Source of the DNA: Castanea sativa
Taxonomy: Eukaryota > Streptophyta > Magnoliopsida > Fagales > Fagaceae
Assembly (NCBI RefSeq): GCF_040712315.1
Contig: NC_134018.1
Location: 19,302,835 to 19,366,834 of the forward strand
DNA length: 64,000 bases
Direction of reading: 5' to 3'
Shown here: positions 21,644 through 31,482 of the stretch, in pieces
Layout: each line of letters begins with the position of its first letter
How positions within the stretch are numbered: position 1 is the stretch's first letter
The notes under the pieces: generated by a model
Told to the model about the DNA's origin: nothing
What the model saw: only the letters and a program-made list of their open reading frames with translations
Database searches by the model: none
Translations under genes and position numbers: made by a program

Positions 21644-24199
21644 CTAAGCTTTTGGAGGAGGCTCATGCTGAGAGGTACTAGTGCCCTCGGTCTTTCTCAA
21701 CTCTAGCTCAAAGGGAGTCAAGATCTGCTTTCCCTTATCTGCTGTCTTCGTTGGCGGGACATTGGGTTCAACTGTTTGGCTTAAGTCATTCTCTGCATCC
21801 CCTCCTCCTTCCTTCTCTTTGTTGGAACCAGAAGGTTCTGTAGGATCAGGAATTTGCTGTGGGACCACCGGAGGTAGGGCAGGAAGAATTGTCTCAGGGG
21901 TAGGAGTCGCAGCAGGAGCCTCTTCAATCTCCTGTATTTCTAGGGGAAGCCAAACGTTCTCGGACTTCCTCAAATCCGAAGATTGGGGAACTCCTGCTGC
22001 GTTTAAAGCTTCCCCCCATACTTTTTGACAGTATTCGCGGCATAAAGCCGCGAACTCCTCTGTCAGCTGCTCCTCGGTAGTTGCTACCCCTTCATCAAAA
22101 CTTGCCTGCTTGGCAGCTTGAAGAGAGGATTGGAAGGAGCTGGCTTCTTCCTTCATCAGTGCCAGCTGCTTCTTCAGATCCGAGCACTCCCTTTGAGCTT
22201 GGGAGAGCTCTTCATCTCTTACATGAAGGAGCTTGCGCTGTCCTTCTATCTGGGTCTTCATGGTCTTCAAGTTTGACTCAACCCCATTTTTCTCTTTCCT
22301 CAGATCTGACACCTCCGAGGTCAGCTTCTCGTTCTCAGCAAGGGCTGTGCCCAAAGACTTCTCAGTCTCCATCCTGATTTCGAGCTCAGTTCTGGCCACT
22401 TTCCGAGTGTCTTCAACAAGCTTTTCAGCTACAAAGACCTCCTGAATAGCCTGTAACAAAGTATGATGGAGTTAGGAATAATAAAAAAACAAACTTACCT
22501 ATAAATATTATTAAAAGTGGAATCTTCCTAGAAAAGGAGAAAAACTTACCAGCACTAAGTCTCTTTTTAGTGACAGGAATAGTTGTGGCTGGCCCATTTT
22601 TTTCCAAGGTCTCCATGTCCTTGGGCAGCAGAAGAGGGCGTTCCAAGACCTCGGCCAGGTGGTGGGCGTGGCCTTGTTGAACTGCCCTTATACTGGACTG
22701 ACAGGAGATGGGTGCGCCGTCCAGCTTTAGATCAGGGGACCAGGTGGTCGGTGCTCGGCGCACTTCAGCCTCGTCCCTGATTTCCCCGATTTCAACCGAA
22801 CGGGCTCTACCCTTGCCCTTGTCCAGCTTCTGCTGCTGGGCCGATGGGAGTTGTTGGCGTGGCTTCTTGGGGTCTTTATTAATCGTCCCCTCATTATCCC
22901 CCTTCCTCTTCTTCTTGGGATCCTCGGCTGGCAGTTTTGGCTCAGCTGGAGGAGGAGGAGGAGGTAAAGCTGGGGGAACTTGGGACGTCCCCGTTTTCTT
23001 TTTTTCGGCAACCTTAGCAGCCCTATTCGTGAGGAGGCCCTCCATTCTTCCCATGTCTTCTTCAAATTCGTCCTCGGGAAGGGCAACCACGAACCCTGCA
23101 ATTCTAGAGGCCTCGGTGGCTTCTTCCTCCTCGTCGGAAAGTACCACAAACTGGTTCCCGCGAGGTCTCTCGGTGTCTTCGAGATGGAATTGATCTATCT
23201 CGTCGTCAAGAGTGTGTGAAGAAGACACCTGTTCTTCTGGAATGATAGTTGTTTGCGAATGCACAGCGAGGGGGATTGCTGCTATAGGCCGGTTGTACAA
23301 AACGGTGTTGGGAGCGTCTGGGAGTTCGCGGTCGTCCAGAAAGTGGGGTCGAGCTACGTTTATCCTCTTTCGTCTTCGGTCGCCCGTAATTATGGCGTTT
23401 TCTATCTCCTGGAAGTCCGAGGAAAGGGGATTGTACCCTAGAATGAGGTGAGCAGCCCGGAGTTGTAAGTCTTCACTAACGAACACTTCGGAGCGAAGTA
23501 CTCGGTTTAGATCGGCAATGTTGCAGTGACTCAAACGAGGACGCACGTGCTGCTTGTCTGCAAAAAAAGACATCAAAACAAACAAATCTGGTCAGATTCA
23601 CACAAATATTTAACAAATTTAAGTAAATGTGAATACGCATTTCTGTGTGTGTTAGGAGAAGTTGTGTTGTGGGGAGATTAATCCTACGGCGTCGCACCTG
23701 GATCCCCCCACTCAACTGGGCAGTGGAGGCCGTCGTGCCAGTTTCCAGACACGATCAAGTAGTCGTCCTTCATGCCTTTGTTTGATTTGGGCAGACAGGA
23801 GATTAGCCTAACGGTGCTGGACCGAGATTTAATATAATAACCTACCTTAGAAAGTTTATGGGACTCATATAGGAACACGACATCGTGCCATGTGAGGTTT
23901 AAACCCATCTGCTCGTTGAGAGCATCTACACTACCTAGAACTCTAAAAACGTTCGGGAGGCATTGATCGGGACACAACCGGTGGTTGCGAAGGTATTCCC
24001 TCATTACGGGTTTCATTGGAAGGGTCATCCCACCCTCTATGAAGGCTATCATAGGGATGATAACCTCTTCCTCTCTCCTAGAACCTGCCACGGCTTCTGC
24101 CGGGCAATACTTTAGTCCTACATCGCTGGGAATACGGTATTTAGCCCTGAAACCCTCCATCCCAGCGACGGAATCAACTAGACACTTAAACCTACCCAT
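21644..24199 (-). CDS. Antisense spliced gene carried by the young Tat element (function unknown)
   Basis: Three minus-strand blocks. Exon 1 is 24199-23698 (start MGRFKCLVDSV). Intron 23697-23558 has GT..AG ends (CAG|GTGCGA and TTTGCAG|AC) and joins exon 2 in frame. Exon 2 is 23557-22550: hydrophilic, acidic, with a run of P and several basic clusters that could be nuclear signals (PKKKRKG). A second GT..AG intron, 22549-22451, leads to exon 3 (22450-21644), a coiled coil followed by a P/E-rich tail ending in KA. As I read it, the second junction is out of frame, so either this copy carries a small indel or I have missed the right splice site. Tat elements are known for antisense genes here (aORF). 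I do not know its function, and it has no polymerase or transposase motif. Confidence 0.65.
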
Positions 24200-24695
24200 T
24201 ATAAGAGAACGAAAGGCTAGACTTTAAAGGAAAAGATATATACGAAGACAGCCGAGGACTGTATCCGAGGAGAAAAGGTTAAGAACAGAGAGAGCAAGAA
24301 CTTACAAAGTTGGAGGTACGGGTTTACACGGTTTTCTGCTGGTAAAGAATGATTGTAGGTGTTTTGATGGGATTGATCCCTGAAGAATTAAATGAAGGCG
24401 CAGGTTCCCGAAGCGTCACGACGTGCGAAAAGGCGGCCTCGAAATTATATTTGTCCCGCCTAAAAATTCGTGGAGTAATGAGGGCCGTTGGATGCCCATC
24501 TCACCGTTGAACGTGAGGGACAAAGTGTAACTGGCAGTATTAAATACGCGCGTTGTTCAAAATAAAACCGCCAAATGGTATCTTCTGGGACGCGAAACGA
24601 TTTCCACACGTACCATTACTAAGAAAGTGAGTGGAGTAGGTTCTCGTCGGATCAAAACCCTATTTTTCTCCTCGGACGTTGAAAATTAGAGTTTT
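24200..24695. other. Upstream region of the antisense gene, before the polypurine tract
   Basis: About 500 non-coding bases, less AT-rich than the host flanks, with CCGAGGACTG and CCGAGGAG near 24253-24273. A GTATTTAATA box on the minus strand near 24540 could be part of the antisense promoter, but it is ~340 bases from the ATG and unproven. Confidence 0.35.
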
Positions 24696-24705
24696 GAGGG
24701 GCTAT
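24696..24705 (+). promoter_or_regulatory. Polypurine tract
   Basis: GAGGGGCTAT directly precedes the 3' LTR, the expected position for plus-strand priming. The tract is short and its last bases are not purine. Confidence 0.6.
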
Positions 24706-25453
24706 TGTGGGGGGCGAAAAGATCATGATGAGAATGTGGGCCTTTTGGGCTGTGTTAGGGAAGGCCGACCAGCTACTGGGTTTAGAATTTGTTGGTACTA
24801 TGGGTCGGCCCATACGCCGAGGGTCCGAGGATCCCGCCGAGGGTGAACTTGTCCTCGGACGGACACCGAAGAACTCGGGGTTTCGCAATAAAGATTAGGG
24901 GATGACACGGTTAAGACTAATGGTTAAAAGGGGTAAACCCTAGAATGCCCCAGAAGCACTGGTGTTGAAGAAATGTCAAAGATAAAGGCTGCTACCTCCA
25001 CATTAAAGACCCTGCACCTACCACCCTGGCCGCATTGATGGGGAAGTGACACCTGAACAGTGGAAGAGAAACTTCTGGTTACTATTCAAAGGCACTGGGA
25101 AAAGAAATATCTAGGTTAAAGGGGAGGTAAAGCAACACGTGTAAAAGGTATTCAAGAGAGTAGTATTTAAGGGGGAATCTAAGACAGAAAGGGGGATCTC
25201 CCTCTTTGTAACCTAAAAGAAAGAGAAAAAGAAAGAGAGAGAAATTATATAAGAACAGTTCTCGGCTTACGTCCGAGCAGATTGATTCAGAGCATTCTTT
25301 GTTGTTTTTAAGTGTTTATAATCTTTAGCTTGCTATTTAATCCTCAAACACTTCTAACCTGGGTTTCAAGCCCACACTCTACAAATTACATTGTTTAAGG
25401 CTCATTGGGCCTGAGCCCGTAACTGTTCTTGGGGCCAGGTGCAATTGTGCACT

Positions 25454-25457
<4 letters not shown>
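24706..25457 (+). repeat. 3' LTR of the young Tat element
   Basis: It starts TGTGGGGGGCG and ends ACTTACA. Compared with the 5' LTR it has a 19-bp extra segment near 25171-25190 (AATCTAAGACAGAAA between G runs) and about five substitutions. Confidence 0.95.

Positions 25458-25496
<39 letters not shown>
25457..25496. repeat. (AT)n microsatellite at the insertion site
   Basis: About 20 AT units immediately follow the 3' LTR. A TA-rich tract also precedes the 5' LTR, so the element entered a microsatellite. Confidence 0.95.
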
Positions 25497-25500
<4 letters not shown>

Positions 25501-25568
25501 GACATTGTGGAAATAAAGGTTTTGGAAGGAGTTGCCATATATAAATATTTGAATATACATTTATACAT

Positions 25569-25752
25569 GAATAATTTACAATGTGGAGTGTTCATGAAAG
25601 GAGCTTAGCATGAATAAATGGACCATATATATGTGCACGATATTTTCTTACGAAAAATATGAATAATTTACAATGTGGAGTGTTCATGAAAGGAGCTTAG
25701 CATGAATAAATGGACCATATATATGTGCACGATATTTTCTTACGAAAAATAT
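25569..25752. repeat. 92-bp perfect tandem duplication
   Basis: GAATAATTTACAATGTGGAG begins at 25569 and 25661, and the whole 92-base unit through CGAAAAATAT is repeated without a visible change. It must be recent. Confidence 0.95.
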
Positions 25753-25918
25753 GATGTGTGTGCCCTACGTTTCAACTATCAAGGTCTAGAGCAACTTCAA
25801 CTCAGATCAGATTACAGACCCACATGAAGACTATACACATTAACCAAGTTTATGAGCAGATACAAATATCCAATAGGTGTAATGTGAAGGGCATTTTGAC
25901 AACTAACCATTGTAAGTT

Positions 25919-26166
25919 CAAATTTAATAAAAGATGAGTATTGACTCTATAAATAACTTTAACTTCAAATTTTTATTTTTTTCGAAAAAAAAATGTCCAA
26001 ATTTGATAAAAGATGAGCATTGACTATATAGATAAAGTAAATGGTAAGTTAAAACATTTATTAATTGTCTTGTTAAAAATAACTTTATTTTGGAACATCT
26101 CAAAATAAAATATAAAACTACTAACAATTTATTAATTGACTTGTTAAAAATGACTTCATTTTTTTT
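25919..26166. repeat. Two interleaved pairs of diverged duplications
   Basis: CAAATTTAATAAAAGATGAG (25919) recurs as CAAATTTGATAAAAGATGAG at 25995. ATTTATTAATTGTCTTGTTA (26057) recurs near 26128 as ATTTATTAATTGACTTGTTA. A T-rich segment lies between the first pair. Confidence 0.75.
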
Positions 26167-26248
26167 GGAGAAATTGTTCTAATAAAAAAATATTTTATAA
26201 CAATTTGTGGGCACAACCTAGACATTTTTTTCTAATAAAAATTATTAT

Positions 26249-27055
26249 TACCACTACAAGAAAAAAGACCTGTTACAACAAGTAATATTGCGACAACAAA
26301 AATAATTGGGGTAATATATATACTATTGCATCTGTGGGTTGTTTTTTGTTGTAATAGTAACTTAAATTTATAACATCAATTAAGATTGTTGCAAAAATTA
26401 CCTTGTTACATCTAAATGTGTTGTTGTAATAACTAAACCTTATTTTATTTTGAAATATGTTGTTGCAATAAGTAACCACTTATTTCAAATCAAAATATAT
26501 TGTTGTAATAGGTGAAAATTAAAAAGACTTGTTACATGTGTTTGATCGTAAACTCAACATGTTATGTATATGTTTGTGTTTTTGAACATATTAATTTGAT
26601 GGAGTACTTTGACTTTTGCATTTTTTTGATTTGTATCTTTAATTTGTTATTGTAGTTCCTCATCATAATGTTTATATTGTCTTATAATGTGTATATTGCA
26701 AGACAAGATAAAAGACAAATTAATAAAAAATAAAAAAACTCAACCTATTGCAATAAGGTTGTTTGTTGTAATAAGCTATGACATTTTTCATGTATTATAA
26801 CCAAACCTTTGAAGCAGTAAACTATTGTCACAAAGTTATTTGTTGTAATAAAAAAGTTTTGCATCAACCTGTTTGTTGTAATATGTAGGATTTATTGTAA
26901 TGAGATCTTCGTGTTACGTAAACCTATTGCTTCAAAGTTTATAACAACGGCTTGCAATAACTTTTTCGACGTTACAATAACACCTTATTGCAACGATTTT
27001 GTAATTATTGCAACAATTTTTTCCGTTGTAATAGGCCTTTTTTCTTTTGGTGTAC
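26249..27055. mobile_element. Non-autonomous CACTA element
   Basis: It spans 26252-27052 (801 bp). It starts CACTACAAGAAAAAAGACCT and ends with the reverse complement of CACCAAAAGAAAAAAGGCCT. The 3-mer TAC flanks both sides (26249-26251 and 27053-27055), the target size of CACTA elements. The interior has many copies of TTGTTGTAATA or its inverse, the subterminal motif repeats expected of transposase-binding sites. No coding capacity. Confidence 0.93.
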
Positions 27056-28879
27056 CCTTAAATTTCGGAGAATTTTTATAATGGGGCCTTACTGCCTTAG
27101 GGAATGGCTTAACTAATCAGTCTAAAAGCCAGCCCTTTTTATATACCATAAATCACAATATATTAAATCAATATAATATGTTGTTTTACTAGTGTTATTC
27201 TCAGGACAAAACCTAAGTAAAACACCTTAAATTTAGTATATTTAAATTCAAACACATTATCGCATTGACCAATAAAACACAAAAAATATTTTATTTTATA
27301 GGGAAAAATAATATATATATTTTATTATAAAACAAGGACAATTAGTTCCCAGATCGGTTTGAGAATCAATACACCCATATGTTTGAATTTGACTGGGTAT
27401 ATAATGCACTGCACTTATGATATTGTACATAAAATTTTCCATTATTCTTGTATAAGTGATTGATTCTAATTAATTTATTAAGAATCCAAAATCGATCTAA
27501 AAAACTTTGGGGCTAATACTTAAGATGTTGCTGTACCAGTATCATTCTTTTTTTTCTTTTGTTGTTGTTGTGAAAACTACCAGTATCGTTCTTAAATTGC
27601 AGTAATATTGTCCCCAATCTAAAGGCGATAGGACAAAGGCAACAAGTAAATTGCCCTCCTGTTCAAAGCCATGGGTGTTGTAAGTGCACATGGGTGGGTA
27701 CCATTTTGCATTTAGTTTTGACGTGTGAATTCAGTTTTTTCACAATTAGGTCTATGGATTGGTGGTTGAACTCATAAAATATTATTGGTGGTTGGGTCCA
27801 AAATCAAATATATCATATTCTTGGTGGGCTCAAGTAGTGTGTTTTAAAACCAAAGATTTAAAAAAGAACAAAAGAGTCAATGTAATCACAATTCACGTTG
27901 ATAGAAGATGTCTTCTATAACAGATTTGACTTATTCTATTTATGAAGATTTTTTTTTTAATGCCAAAGCATGTGAAAATGGTTCACAATTTTTCTGTGCG
28001 AGCACGATAAGCTTAGGAAAAAAAAAAATTATTGTGGTTAGAGCCATCGACCATGTGACCTATATAATAATGAAAGCATGGTTTGAATATAAGGAAGAAT
28101 GAGATGGAAGAAAAAAGTTATGGTTGAATGTGTTATTTTAGAATTATCCTATACTAATTGCCCTCGTTCTTTCTTGGATTCCATGTGTTGGTTGATCACA
28201 TCTCAAGAATTGCTTTAAGGGTGCAGCTGCGACTCATTCCAAGTATGGAAATCAATATTTGATATTTAGTTTTAGATTATTAAAGTGCCCCCTCTTTTTC
28301 ATTTGGTAACTAAGATAAATTACTAAATTTTGTTTGCAAATGAGGATGTAATTCTAGTAGTAACATTTCAACAAAGATCACAACTCACAAGTGATGCTTA
28401 ATATGTATACTCGGGGCTAGAAATTAATGGCTATATATTTTGTACACTACCAAGAGAATTCGTCTAATTTTCGCAATAATTTGGGTGGTCCAATCAGCCC
28501 AATAATATAAGTTTGACTTTTTTGAGTAAGCTAATATATGCATGTTTTTCATGTTTCAAAAGATTTTGATGGGCTCCCAATGTAATAAGCATATAATTTT
28601 ATGGACTTGAAAATAAAATATCACAGGTAATTATTAATGTTGGGTTGGTGAGTGGTGACTGAACCCTGAATCCCATCTACTTGGGATTTGCACGAAGTAG
28701 AACCATTGCTATAGAAAGTCACTATTACAATAAATTGAGGTGAGAATAGGGTTGAGAATTCGATTATGAACTGGGAAGCATTAATTTGTAGGTCCAACAA
28801 TTTGTGAACGAGGACCACCAGCTAGCACTGATTAGTGAATGCAGTTCATCTCTGGCTACGAGGAAGGACTAGCTAGTAC
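27056..28879. other. AT-rich intergenic DNA, no gene recognised
   Basis: No open frame resembles a known family; the frame at 27908-28102 is isolated and low in complexity. One micro-insertion is listed separately. Confidence 0.5.
27534..27593 (-). repeat. Micro-insertion: T-rich 28-mer between 16-bp direct repeats
   Basis: TACCAGTATCATTCTT (27534-27549) recurs at 27578-27593 with one mismatch. The insert is a T run, then TTGTTGTTGTTGTG and AAAAC. Confidence 0.55.
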
Positions 28880-29780
28880 GGCTGTAATGAAATAACTAAA
28901 TAAGTAGATCATGAACATGAACCATTTGGGTTCGCTCGATAAAATGTTTATTTATAAATAAGTTAAATTTGAGTCTTAGTTTTAGATTTGTTTAATAAAT
29001 AAGTCAAGTCCAAACAAAAAAATTTGTTCACGAACAAGCTCGTGAGCTATTATACTTAATACAAAACAATTTAAGTATAGATTCATTTATAAGTTTATAT
29101 GTATCAGCTAAATATTTTCATTACACATATCTTAATAATGACATAGCCAACATGAGACTACTACCCATTACCTTAATTTTTTTTATTCCCTCTAAATTGA
29201 CCAAGAACCATTTTAGACTATATTTACATTAAAAAATAAATAAATTAATTAAGTTGGTCACATAAGATCCTATGCTATCAATCATCTAAAGTATTATTAT
29301 GAAACATAGTATTTTCTTATTCAAAATAGTTATAAACAAGTATTTTTCTGGTTTTTCACTATCTAACGTGAATGTAAAAATTGTATTTTAAATAATTACT
29401 GAAATTGTAGACAGAGAATGATGAATGAATGAATTTAATTATGTAAAATTTTAGTTTGAATAATGGCTAATCATAAGTAGGACTAGATGTATGATAAAAT
29501 TAGTATGCTATTTTTTTTTCTTCATAATTTTAGAGATTTAAGCATTTGATAATGTAATTTTTTAGATCTTAAGCTCAAAAGCTTGACCTAAGCTCGAGTT
29601 TGAGCTTGATAATAAGCTTGAGCTTGACTTGACTAATTAATCAAGCCAACCCATGCTAAGCTAAGCTTAAACTTTTTTGTTTTTCCACAAGCTCAAGCTC
29701 AAGCTCAAACACTATTTTTAGGCTTGTCACAAGCTCGAGCCAAGTTTGAGCATGCATTACTTGATAAAGCTCGGCTCGTT
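28880..29780. repeat. Possible hAT-like non-autonomous element rich in AAGCTCGAGC words
   Basis: The right half (29570-29780) is packed with AGCTTGAGCTTGA, CAAGCTCAAGCTC and GCTCGAG words. The left half has CACGAACAAGCTCGTGAGC near 29030. Repeated words near both ends of a non-coding ~0.9-kb segment are typical of non-autonomous DNA elements. I could not fix the ends or a target duplication. Confidence 0.35.
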
Positions 29781-30090
29781 TACTGCTCTAAAAAGAGCCA
29801 AAGTTGTTTCTTTTTCAAGACTAAGTTGCTCAGGACTTTCTTCAAGGGGAATCTCAAAATCTTGTCAACATTATATAGGAGGGAACCTTGGGTTTGTGGA
29901 GGAAACTAGTCATTGGTCAAGAAGTCTAACATTAAAAAAATCAAGAGGTAACTTTTTAATCTTATGTATTTATGACCTATTTTGTGTAACAACTAGGAGT
30001 TACTTATCATCAATGATTAAAAAAGAAAATGATTTAACCTTGAACTTATATTAACAACAAAAGTGTAAAACACTGCATAAAGCCATAAAC

Positions 30091-30093
<3 letters not shown>

Positions 30094-30126
<33 letters not shown>
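30094..30126. repeat. (TC)n microsatellite
   Basis: About 16 TC units. Confidence 0.95.
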
Positions 30127-30128
<2 letters not shown>

Positions 30129-30275
30129 GCGTTTGGTAGAATATTGGCTTGTCATAATGGTCAAAGATCACAATTAACACAAGCTAGCTTATTCTCTCTC
30201 TCTCTCTGCGTTTGGTAGAATGTTGGTTTGTCATAATGGCCAAAGATCACAATTAACACAAGCTAGCTTATTCTC
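30120..30275. repeat. 79-bp tandem duplication including a TC tract
   Basis: TTTGGTAGAAT.TTGG.TTGTC..CAAAGATCACAATTAACAC starts at 30132 and again at 30211 with three or four differences. Confidence 0.9.
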
Positions 30276-30678
30276 AGAAAATTTTAAATCCTATCATCAG
30301 AAAGTATGGCGTGCAGATGAGCCTATTTAGTTTGCTTCCATGAGAGTTTTATACGACAGCATGTTCACAGTTTGCTGACATGTAGGGAGTTTCGCACCAA
30401 TCTGCTATCACCCAGCAATAAAACTACAGTAATAAATTCAGGAATTTATTTTTGAGAGAGACCAATATTATGATGGTTATGTATATACTATGAATTCTGC
30501 CATATATAATATATGATATACGCACTAGCTAGTACTGGAAAATACTATAAACACAATTCACATATAAATTCAGTATTTATAACCCAGAACAAAACATGTA
30601 TCTATTAAACTTGAGAAATATCTAACGACTGACAAAAGGATTGAGTAATTTTTATACCTCTATTTTTAAGCAATTGTC

Positions 30679-30875
30679 ATACGGTGTTTTTTTTTTTTTT
30701 TTTTTTTGAGAAACACACTCACACATATATATAGGGGAAGGAGGATGAGATAAGGGAATATACTCACACGCCAACACCAAAACTGCATGAGGCAGTTAGT
30801 GTTGCGGAGTAAGTGATAAACCTCTTCTCAATATCACCCCTTACCGATGTAGGACGACTCAACAATACGGTGTTT
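30679..30875 (-). mobile_element. SINE-like retroposon
   Basis: A 175-bp insert (30690-30864) lies between exact copies of ATACGGTGTTT (30679-30689 and 30865-30875). It carries a long T run at its left end, so it is a minus-strand retroposon with a poly(A) tail. Near its 5' end the minus strand reads GTCCTACATCGG (30844-30855), one base from the plant snRNA upstream element RTCCCACATCG. No tRNA-type A and B boxes are clear, so its RNA of origin is unknown. Confidence 0.65.
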
Positions 30876-30968
30876 AGGTATATTGAAAAGAAGCAAAAAT
30901 ACAAAAGTAAATATCGATGTAAAATTAAATCTTAGACTTTTATTTTTAGAAAACTATAATCTTTATGT

Positions 30969-30970
<2 letters not shown>

Positions 30971-31016
<46 letters not shown>
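30971..31016. repeat. (TC)n(TA)n microsatellite
   Basis: About 16 TC units run into about 7 TA units. Confidence 0.95.
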
Positions 31017-31289
31017 CACTTCTATAAATAATAAATCTCAGACGTTATCCTAAAATTATACACGAAATCACGAATGACTTTAGATATTTGAGTAAAACAT
31101 TATTAATTAGAAATTGAGGAGTTACCTAGCCCAAACCTTGCATATATACTCCCTCTATATGTAATACGTACAAGGGGAATTTTTTGAAGGGAAAAATTAA
31201 AAAAAAAAAAAAAATCCCCTAAACTTCTAGATCAAAATCAAACGGAACCAATTATTTTAATTTGAAATAATAAATTCCTAAACTTTGAT

Positions 31290-31469
31290 TGTTAGAAATA
31301 CTGAATTCAATAGTATAGTATTTCTCACTAAAATAACATACATGAGTGCCTTTATATAGGAGGCATATGAGTGCTGTACAAGCAAATATGAGTGCAGTAC
31401 AAGTAGTACAATGTGTGCTATACAAGTAAGTAACCTAATTGGGCCAAGCCCATAATACATACGTTAACA
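31290..31469 (-). repeat. 3' LTR of the copia element (180 bp)
   Basis: On the minus strand it begins TGTTAACGTATGTATTATGG and ends TATTTCTAACA, with inverted TGTTA..TAACA ends. The purine tract GAGGTTGAGGGGGGC precedes it. It contains CTATATAAAG (TATA box) near 31355-31362 and repeated CACTCAT and TGTAC words. Confidence 0.9.
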
Positions 31470-31482
31470 GCCCCCCTCAACC

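Larger units (their letters stand above)
14240..25457 (+). mobile_element. Young, nearly complete Ty3/gypsy Tat-lineage LTR retrotransposon
   Basis: The 11.2-kb element has LTRs of 733 and 752 bp that differ by about five substitutions and one 19-bp indel by eye, so the insertion is recent. The order is 5' LTR, primer-binding site, gag-protease, in-frame UAG, pol (RT, RNase H, a second RNase H, integrase), a 151-bp tandem array, an antisense spliced gene, polypurine tract and 3' LTR. The second RNase H, the C-H-H-C zinc knuckle and an antisense gene between pol and 3' LTR are Tat-lineage traits. It sits inside a TA microsatellite, with TATAT on both sides, so the 5-bp duplication is compatible but not diagnostic. 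Confidence 0.93.

Noticed and set aside
22708..23193. 161-codon plus-strand frame and other frames opposite the antisense gene
   Set aside because: They are shadows of the minus-strand exon 2, created by its GC-rich, Ser/Pro-biased codons.
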